A DNA stretch of 64,000 nucleotides from assembly GCA_022575985.1 (NCBI GenBank), contig JAKSXM010000132.1, forward strand, positions 6,386,001 through 6,450,000, given 5' to 3'. The stretch comes from Anagrus nilaparvatae. Its lineage: Eukaryota > Arthropoda > Insecta > Hymenoptera > Mymaridae. The position numbers were made by a program, and so were the translations under genes. Below the pieces are notes generated by a model. It had not been told where the DNA came from. It did not search any database and saw only the letters and a list, made by a program, of their open reading frames with translations. Each line of letters begins with the position of its first letter. Position 1 is the first letter of the stretch. Below, piece after piece: positions 58,201-64,000 of this stretch.

Positions 58201-60538
58201 CACAAAAAATTCGACCCTTTGACAAAATTTTTGAGATCTTGCACGTCCAAATCGGTTGTTTCTATTTGGCGTGATGAATTTTTAAAAATTAAAAACTAAA
58301 AATTCCGCTCAGAAAACAGCTTTAAAAAGTATGAGCACACGAATTGCCCCTCAATTTATCATATAGAGATTGAAGATAATTGATATTCGAGTCAATTAGT
58401 ATATGTTAGAAAAGTGTAACCCCCCCCCCCCCAAATTTTCGCGCTATTTTCAAAAAACCACATTTCCAATGTTATTTAAATGGAGCACATTTTGGCCAAT
58501 ATCGTCAAAACCGGTTATCAAAATTAAAAACCGACTTCGGGAGGTTTTTTGTCACCAAAAAAGCACCATTTCCTGAAAATCTCAAGTCGCTCCTCTCCAG
58601 AGCAGATTTCGCCGAATATTCACCCCCCCCCCCCTTTATTGAACATGTAAATGGGTTAATATTTGTAAAGTACATACAGTTTGGATTTTTGAGTCTCAGA
58701 ATGTACTCCAAAGTATATTTGGTCGAAAGTATATATAATTTTACCCAATTTTTAGCTTTTTAGAGCTAATCCTCTATTTTTTACAGCAATTTTTGTTTTT
58801 TTCAATTTTTTGAAATTTTTAATTTTTGAGAAATTTGTGTTCATTAATTCTTCTCGCAAACGCGTACTTTACAGTAAAATTTTTTTCCTTATGGTGACCC
58901 ATAGGAAATTTCCCGTAGAATTTGGTTCTGGAGTCCAAAATTTTTATGAACTGCGCATGCGCGAGAAAATCAACTCTCTTGCTTGGCTTTTTCTAGCTTT
59001 TATACCTCAGCTGCAGATAGCTGATCAATTTTCATTCTGTTGGTCTCAAATTTTAAGTTTTCTCATATGCTTTCAGCATATGAAATCATTTTTTCGGGTA
59101 AATTTATTTTAAAAACGCTAAAATTGAAAAATAGCGATTTTAAAAAAATCATTTTTCACAAATTTTAAATTTCCCGTAAAGTCACGTGACCAAATGAAAA
59201 TCTGACTAAAAATTTGAATTTAGCGAAAAACTTTACATATTTACGTAAGGGTACCAATTTTCGTCTTTTTTCATTAAATAGTTTCTAAGATATCCCTTTT
59301 TTAAGATAAAGATTAAAATTCTTTTTTTTTAAAAACCCTAAAAATGGGACTGCTAATCATATCTGCTAAGCAAATAATTATAAAAAGACGAGTAAAAATT
59401 TTTTGGAAACTTAGGGCTTGTAAAAATTTTTTGAGAACTCGTTTCTTTTAAAAATTAGAATTTTGGTAGTAATTTCAAAATTGGTCATTTTGGGGTAAGA
59501 ATAGGCATTTGGTTTATTGACTATATCGTCGTGAGAGAATTAACAACAAATAATTGTTGTGTACGGTGATTGAATGGTGACACTTATATCAAAAAAATGA
59601 GACCAGTTGGAAGTATTTTGGTTAGCTGGTGAGGTTGCAGCTTTGTATTAAAGATTACGAAAAATCCTATTTTGTAACATTGTCGGATTTTGTAGTTATT
59701 TAGTATTTTGCTATTTCTTTTATCTATATTGCTTTACGGAAACATCCAAAACTATAATAATTTGTATCTTTTGTAGGAAAAATATTAGTATAAAATTCAT
59801 TTTTTTTTTAAATATAAAATATTTTTTGTTTAAAAAATCAAAAAAATTTATATTTTAGGACTGCACAAACTAGGTTTTAGTACTGCACAAATTTTTTCAG
59901 AACTGCACTTTTCGTGTATAACTGCACGTTAAAAAAATCACTGCCTTTACAGGAATCAGTGCAAAATTTTCAAATTCTCAGAGTACGTATCGTTTATTTG
60001 AAAAGTTTGGAAAAAATATATCAATGCATATATCATATGCATCAGAACATAATAATTTAAAAAAATTAAAAATCAATTTAAACATTAAAATTCTAAAAAT
60101 AAAATAATAATAGCTATAAAACTGAATTACAAAAAAAAGGAATAATAAAAAAAGTACCAAAAAATTTTTTTCTATCGAAATATTATCATCTAGCTGGTTT
60201 AAAAATAATTGAAGCCCATTCAAACGTAAAATAAATGTACAATTCAAAACTTGGTGCATAATTTTTTGCACTCATTATTGTACGCCTAAAAAAATGCTAT
60301 GGACGAAAAACTCAAGACCATTAACGGGGTCATCATCGTACTCAGGATTCCCAAATAGCAAAACTTTTGTCCTTCGTGCCTTACATATAATACTGAATTA
60401 TAATACTGAAATAATTACTTCTTTGTAGAAGAGATCTGCATTATTTTCAACTTGGTAAGCAAGTAAATGAGTCGACGTACCAATTAAAAGAACATCTTTA
60501 TCATCATCACCTAATCGTCCAGTACATAATGCTGTAAC
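45289..60538 (-). CDS. BBS2: BBS2, Bardet-Biedl syndrome 2 protein (BBSome subunit), 5' end missing
   Basis: Nine - strand exons, all GT-AG and phase-compatible: 60538-60419, 56210-56022, 55951-55766, 55698-55476, 53376-53165, 48009-47734, 46764-46452, 45711-45457, 45383-45289 (stop TAA). They give 622 aa of an expected 700 or so. BBS2 is a core subunit of the BBSome, which moves membrane proteins in and out of cilia. Landmarks: DVLLIGTSTHLLAYQVENNADLF, VIVGGNCSITAID, IFDYDGDGENE (propeller, FG-GAP-like), MTGWNSGRIDARL, AMVFAEGVFNGETLVIHP, ISERAQRIALWLNQSFL, FAGDIVQSLANYLGI, SNLIKNLIVRLEDARIL, ending SLRKG. The N-terminal 75-90 residues are not found up to 64000. A small in-frame exon of about 12-15 aa seems to be missing between 53165 and 48009. 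The donor at 45456/45455 (A|GTTGGT) is weak but is the only one keeping frame. Confidence 0.92.
46070..46345. repeat. Degenerate copies of the 122-bp satellite in a BBS2 intron
   Basis: TTTTTTGGGTCACGAATATC, AAAATGGCCCAGCTGCCCAA and a second inverted copy (AACCATTCTGAGAAAAACGG) resemble the 18650-19168 unit and the 15380 fragment. Strongly diverged. Confidence 0.5.
47063..47482. repeat. MITE with CACTGTAAAAAGTAACTTTC ends
   Basis: A 420-bp element: CACTGTAAAAAGTAACTTTC followed by TTA at the left and its inverse at the right. The interior is built of related TCGAAAAATT / AATTTTTCGA phrases pairing across the centre. Located in the BBS2 intron between the 46764 and 47734 exons. No transposase. 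CACTG-type ends suggest a CMC-superfamily driver, by inference. Confidence 0.75.
48248..49384. repeat. Giant palindrome C with TACACGGCC ends, in BBS2 intron
   Basis: Ends TACACGGCCAGGCTGCTTTG / its inverse CAAAGCAGCCTGGCCGTGTA. Inward pairs include AAAAGACTGTAGGAAAGCTT / AAGCTTTCCTGCAGTCTTTT, ATTTATTATGTGTCTAGCAA / its inverse, GTTAACCAAAACTCT / AGAGTTTTGGTTAAC and ATGAGACC boxes; centre about 48790. Arms about 560 bp. The right arm carries extra GCTTGAA/TTCAAGC repeats. An apparent 72-aa frame is part of the palindrome. A 135-bp relative with the same ends is at 53010-53144. Confidence 0.92.
49385..49738. other. BBS2 intron spacer
   Basis: AT-rich; a GC patch GCCCGCCCGGCCGTAAAAC at about 49588 is the only unusual point. 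No gene. Confidence 0.4.
49739..50222. repeat. TACACTG-ended MITE with a nested GC-rich MITE
   Basis: Outer ends TACACTGAAAAAAAAAATCC / its near inverse (TTTTTTTTCAGTGTA) at 50207-50221, with an inner inverted pair CAAATGACTTGAAACG / CGCTTCAAGTCATTTG. The GC-rich hairpin GGCTCCAACTACAGAAGCCG ... GGTTTCTGTAGATGGGGTC (49975-50152) is inserted inside, the same family as 7107-7281. Frames across it are spurious. Confidence 0.72.
50293..52801. mobile_element. Long-TIR element (arms about 400 bp) carrying a nested repeat element
   Basis: Ends ACAGTGCGGCGACACTTGAG / its inverse CTCAAGTGTGGCCGCACTGT. Left arm 50293-50703 (GAGCGAAAACGAAAACCG, AATATTAGATGAATAAAATA, TTTGTTGTATGAAAATAACC) is inverted at 52416-52801. 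The centre, 50704-52415, contains the CA-tail tandem repeat element. No transposase frame, so non-autonomous. Confidence 0.88.
51000..52413. repeat. Internally tandem repeat element with (CA)n tail, copy 2
   Basis: Nested in the long-TIR element. Begins GCCAAGTAATTGGCACTATG, then GTTCCTCATTAGC. Has repeated GATAATTCTAGATATTmGTA and GTACTACGTCCAAAAA phrases every 115-160 bp, a (CA)n tract at 52252-52293, and ends in a tight hairpin GGTTCCTCTATGAGGAACC. A perfect 17-bp-arm hairpin (TAGCTGGTGTAGTTAT ... ATAATTACACCAGCTA) sits at about 51251-51296. Confidence 0.8.
53010..53144. repeat. Small TACACGGCC MITE
   Basis: Ends TACACGGCCAAGCTGCTTTG / inverse CAAAGTAGCCTAGCCGTGTA, with several GCTTGAA / TTCAAGC words inside. 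It is a miniature of palindrome C and ends 21 bp from the 3' end of the BBS2 exon at 53165. Confidence 0.85.
53839..54049. repeat. hAT-like MITE (CAGwGGCGGAT ends)
   Basis: Ends CAGAGGCGGATCTAGAAAAT and inverse CAGTGGCGGATTCAGGGGGG, with G/C-run subterminal sequence. This is the typical look of hAT MITEs. An exact 8-bp duplication is not visible (ATATTTTT versus TTTTTAAT). In the intron upstream of the 53376 exon. Confidence 0.7.
54105..54773. repeat. Palindrome D, related to palindrome C
   Basis: TTTAGGCTAACTTCTAAATA (54107) and GTTGGTCTCATTTTTTT (54161) pair with inverse sequence at 54700-54773. The centre is about 54440. Phrases GGTCTCATTTTTTTnG, CGTAAACTGC and TCAATATACCGAATTCCCAT match the interior of palindrome C, so they share ancestry but are more diverged. 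A partial relative is at about 59490-59690. Confidence 0.75.
56592..58639. repeat. Giant palindrome E, 2.0 kb, in BBS2 intron
   Basis: Arms 56592-57475 and 57727-58639, loop 57476-57726. Nearly perfect pairing: GGTGAATATTCGGCGAAATC, CTCTGGAGAGGAGCGACTTG, AAACCTCCCGAAGTCGGTTT, GATTGAAGATAATTGATATTCG-type and TCACTGGCGAACACGAGATT all recur inverted. G and C runs of 8-14 bases occur at the outer ends and next to ATTTTCGCGC. Arm identity looks above 95%, so this copy is young. Short frames of 68-74 codons are by-products. Confidence 0.95.
58640..60418. other. BBS2 intron with dispersed repeat fragments
   Basis: 58893-59222 repeats the ATAGGAAATTTCCCGTAGAA / ATGCGCGAG / GTCACGTGACCA family of 14461-14830. 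59490-59700 resembles palindromes C and D (ATGAGACCAGTTGGAAG, CCTATTTTGTAACATTG). Short open frames here are not credible genes. Confidence 0.55.
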
Positions 60539-60744
60539 CTATGTAAAATTTTTAATTATTAAATAGAACTAAAATTTTGAAATAGTTTTGTTCATTGAGT
60601 AAATATAGAGAAGAGATTACGGGCTTTTATTATCACTATAATTATAACTTTATGTAACTCTTTAGAAAGTCAGTAAAAAAGTAAATGAATTTAGAAAACT
60701 ACTTTCTAGTTATTTAAACCGCTTTATCAAAAAAACGAGATGCA

Positions 60745-61275
60745 TAACGTATTTCTAGACGTTTGGTCAAGGTTTCAAAGGACCAGCTGAAAATCTGCTG
60801 CTTTTGAAAAAATCATTGGGTACCTATCTTGAATCCAGGCTACACTTTTGCAGATGCTCTATAGACCTTTCTGATAATGAACCCAAAGTTTAATTTTTGT
60901 CCCAAAGTAGAGCAGTCCCCAAGTGTCAAAGTCATGGTTTTTGGGTTAACAGCTTTAAAATACCTTCAAAAACCTTTCTTTGGTAAAGTTGACTTAAATA
61001 ATATTTAAAATATACTTTTGTTTTGGCGAAAAGAAAACATGTTAAAATTTTGGACTGGTTTCATTTTGGTTCATTTAATAATCTTTGGGGGGCTGTGCTG
61101 TAACCCTCATTTGGACAACGGCTAAATTGTATATATTACTAGAGACCTCTGTATAACAAAGTATAAGAGTTTTTCCTGATTGCAAGTGAGGTACCCAGAA
61201 GCCTTCCTAAAATCAGCCTGACTAGTATACTAGATCCTTGGCTAGATACTTGGCCAGACGTCTAGAAATACATTA
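60745..61275. repeat. TIR element with TATTTCTAGACGTTTGGTCA ends
   Basis: GTATTTCTAGACGTTTGGTC at about 60750 is inverted at about 61250-61274 (GGCCAGACGTCTAGAAATAC). The interior of about 480 bp has no open frame. Non-autonomous; the superfamily is unassigned. Confidence 0.6.
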
Positions 61276-63060
61276 TCTTGATCACTGATATAATAGATAA
61301 CTAGATAAAAGTAACCTAAATTCTGACAGTCTGCCTCTAATGATATTATTTTTTTTATTTTTATACTATATAAGTTATTTTAAAAGATATAATTTATGAT
61401 TTTATTTCATTTTAATTAACTACAAAACAAGTATTAAAAATATTTTTTTTTAATGTTGCGTTACATTGATAGTAATAAACAAAATATTAAAAATCATATC
61501 AAATGTTTATTTTATCTTAAAAAATAAAATATACGTAAATCAAATTTTTTTCTAATATTATAAATTTGATAATTTATTAATTATAACCAAAGTATAAAAA
61601 TATTATACAAAATTTAAAGTAATATTTTTGTCTAAAAAAACATTTTTTTTTGTTTTTAGACGTATTACCTAATTTTTGTAGCACAGTAGTTCCAAGGGGA
61701 GTTATAATCCGCAAAATTCGTTATTACTCGATTTGTGTCTAATTATAGTAATTAAAATTTGTATGAATATCACATATGTGGATAAAATTAAAAAGTGTGT
61801 TTTAAAAAACAGATATACCTATTCAAAAATTAATTTCAAAAACTTAATAGTTCTTTTTTAAATGTGGATCTCAAAATTACAATGTATAATAGAGACCCAA
61901 TGTGTGTAGGGCCGAGGGTATGTAGTCGCATTTGGTATAATACATCAGTCAAATCACGGTTTTGCGGTTGTTTTTGGCAACCAAGATAAGAAGAGGTCCA
62001 CTAACAGTGTTTTGAGTCACTGATGCCGAAAATCGAGGCTTCTCTTCTGCGAAACACCCTAATTCAGCAAAAAGCATCCCTTTTTAAGAGTCCGTTTTGA
62101 GAATATTTTACAAACAGTAACAATTTAGCCCACTACATAAGTTTTTAGGGTTGCTAATAATGAATTTGGATGCCCGAGCATGGTAAGCGAGTCAAATGCT
62201 CTTAAATTGTGAAAAACATCCTTTATTAAGGGCAGATTTAGGGAATTTTTGCAATATTTACACAAATCATGAGTATATTTAAGCCCCAGTATTTTTTTTG
62301 GTAGCTCATCTCGAATTTCAGAATCTTGTAAGTAAAAAATTTTCAAAACATCCTTAAATTATCATTAATGATATGACCCTTTTAGGGGTGGATTTTTCTA
62401 TATTCGATAACTACAGGCAAATTTTGCCTCTAGTTAGAAAAGATTTCTTATTGTTTCGTTGCACTTAATATCTGGCTTCATTTAAGGGTGCTTTGAACAT
62501 TTTTTGCCTGCAGGATCCCAAAATTCGAAATCAGCGCCCAAAAACGTACCAAACGTAGAAAAATTACCCGTAAAAAAGGTTTAGGTTTTTTTATCATTTA
62601 AGGATATTGAAACCTTGATTTTCGGAATCAGCGACCGAATAACCCTTAGTAGAACTTTTCTCAACTGCGTTGCCAAAAACAACCCCACTCTCGTCATCTG
62701 ATTGGGATATAAAAAAAGTTTTAATAAAGTTCCTGAAAGGTTTAAAAAAGTTTTCAAAAAATTGTGCAAACGTTTCTAATGTCCGCGCTAAAATATTCCC
62801 AAAAAGTTTCGAAATCTGTGAATTTTTTTTGAAAAAATTTTTTTATTAGCTTTTTTTTCTTTTAATCTTTTTAAAAATAAAATATGTTTTTCGCGACTGA
62901 AGCATCATGACTATTTTTGAAATACCAGTCGTGGTGCATGGATATTTTTCTCAGTGCATGATTATGATGGATTATAGACCCAAGGCGCGTATTCACTATT
63001 TCACTACCATGACTGTATAATATATTATATAGTCGCATTTGGTAAAATGAATGTTTTTAA
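61276..63060. other. Spacer upstream of the visible BBS2 exons
   Basis: The expected BBS2 N-terminal exons were looked for on the - strand and not found. TATAGTCGCATTTGGTAAAA (about 63030) repeats as GTAGTCGCATTTGGTATAA at about 61922, possible ends of an element of about 1.1 kb in direct orientation. GTCACTGATGCCGAAAAT-like phrases recall the loop of palindrome E. Confidence 0.4.
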
Positions 63061-63177
63061 CACGAGTTTCAGAATGATTTTTCTTCCTTGCGGGCCGAAA
63101 ACACTTTTTCGCCCCGCAACGAGATCGAAAAAAACGCGTTTTCTCCCCAATGAGAAAGAAAATTTTCGTTTTGTCCA

Positions 63178-63284
63178 TGGGAGCAAAAAATGAATGCCCC
63201 AGATCGCAGTTTACTACCCTCGGTTTCGCCTCGGATGCTAATTAATGTGCGATCTGGGCCATTCTTTTTTTTTGCTCCCTTGGT
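63178..63284. repeat. GC-rich hairpin
   Basis: GGGAGCAAAAAATGAATGCC, CAGATCGCA is paired with TGCGATCTGGGCCATTC, TTTGCTCCC, leaving a loop of about 45 bp. The neighbouring 63070-63170 stretch is also GC-rich. No gene supported. Confidence 0.6.
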
Positions 63285-63388
63285 TAAAAATGGACTACAA
63301 AGGGCAATAATGATAGTCTCACAAAATTGGAATGTAGACAATATATTGCCTGCCATAGTAATTTTCGGTGGAAAATATTTAATTTTAA

Positions 63389-63830
63389 CATGGAACATGT
63401 TTATAGGGAGGGGGTACTTCGGAATTTGAAAATTAAGGGGGGGGTCAAATTTGTCCCATTTAAGGGGGGGGGGTCAAATTTGTCCCATTTAAGGGGGGGG
63501 GGTCAAATTTGTCCCATTTAAGGGGGGGGTCAAATGGGACTAGGAATAATTTCAATTTTGGGACTTAGAACAATTTGGGTTTAGGGACTTAGAAAATTTT
63601 TTTGATTTAGGGACCTAGCGAATAATACGCGTTTAGGAAATCATAATAGTTTGGGTTTAGAATCTTAACATTTAGTAAAGGTGATAATTACAAATTATAA
63701 AAATAGGAAATTGTATTGTTTTTTGTGTGTCTATGCTGTTAAGATTATACAGATGTAAGTAAACATGTTCCATGCATTTTGGTTGTGTGTACACAAACCG
63801 GTTATAAGTTTTTTAAACCCAAAATATATT
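63389..63830. repeat. ATGTTCC-family repeat, copy 6 with poly-G tandem
   Basis: Starts AACATGGAACATGTTTATAG, ends AAACATGTTCCATGCATTTT, then ACACAAACCGGTTATAAG. 63436-63535 is a tandem of about 33-35 bp units, G8-G10 followed by TCAAATTTGTCCCATTTAA, three to four copies. 63660-63700 contains the hairpin-MITE arm seen at 4907. Confidence 0.82.
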
Positions 63831-63835
63831 CCGAT

Positions 63836-64000
63836 TTTCCAAGATGGCGGACCGAGAAAATTAAAAAAAATAAACTTTTAACTTTACAAGAGGGTTTTTT
63901 AGGGCAAGAAAAATGAATTTTTGGTGGAAAATAATAAATTTTTCAACCCAAAATATTTTCCGATTTTCCAAGATGGTAAAAGTTCATTTTTTTAAGTTTC
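63836..64000. repeat. 128-bp satellite units at the window edge
   Basis: CCGATTTTCCAAGATGGCGG at 63850 and CCGATTTTCCAAGATGGTAA at 63959 are copies, in reverse orientation, of the unit arrayed at 22051-23696 (spacing about 109 bp, so the unit is shortened). The array probably continues beyond the window. Confidence 0.75.

Noticed and set aside
57528..58711. Frames of 68-74 codons in palindrome E
   Set aside because: Mirror-image by-products of the inverted repeat; stops vary between arms.

Overview
This is an AT-rich, intron-bearing and extremely repeat-laden eukaryotic sequence, almost certainly from an insect; I cannot name the species. The evidence is GT-AG introns in animal genes, a BBS2 orthologue, a RERG-type small GTPase, and animal transposon classes (Ty3/Gypsy, LINE, piggyBac-like and hAT-like MITEs, P-element/THAP9-type, Maverick/Polinton, and a CACTA/CMC-like element with a DUF4806 partner). 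There is no prokaryotic gene organisation.

Layout. 1-4653: a foldback element split by a decayed Ty3/Gypsy retrotransposon (125-4163, target duplication ACTC). 4654-24480: no host gene is visible. This stretch holds hairpin MITEs, tandem arrays (units of about 310, 122 and 128 bp), long inverted repeats, a P-element transposase relic (about 11985) and a Maverick/Polinton integrase relic (about 12540-13260). 24481-42008: a three-exon small GTPase gene on the + strand whose second intron, 16.8 kb, is filled by nested transposons. 42009-45288: the gap between two convergent genes, made almost entirely of two giant palindromes. 45289-60538: BBS2 on the - strand, nine exons recognised. Its introns carry four further large inverted-repeat elements, one a 2.0-kb palindrome. 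60539-64000: more repeats; the 5' exons of BBS2 are not visible and probably lie beyond the window.

Main discovery candidate: 31639-38119 is a complete 6.48-kb DNA transposon. It has 14-bp terminal inverted repeats starting CCCGGGTAGGAATC, a TA target duplication and subterminal CAGTTAAC-like repeats. Two intact genes lie in the same direction: a 688-aa Transposase_21/CACTA-like protein and a 7-exon, 508-aa DUF4806-type protein. It sits inside the reading frame of a LINE; removing the element plus one TA restores that frame across the junction, so both ends are fixed to the base. DUF4806 proteins are usually annotated as unknown host proteins. Here one is visibly transposon cargo, possibly the second subunit of the transposition machinery, comparable to TnpA of plant En/Spm.

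The other theme is long palindromic elements. At least eight inverted-repeat elements with arms of about 150 to 900 bp occur, several inside transcribed introns, where they could fold into long hairpin RNAs.
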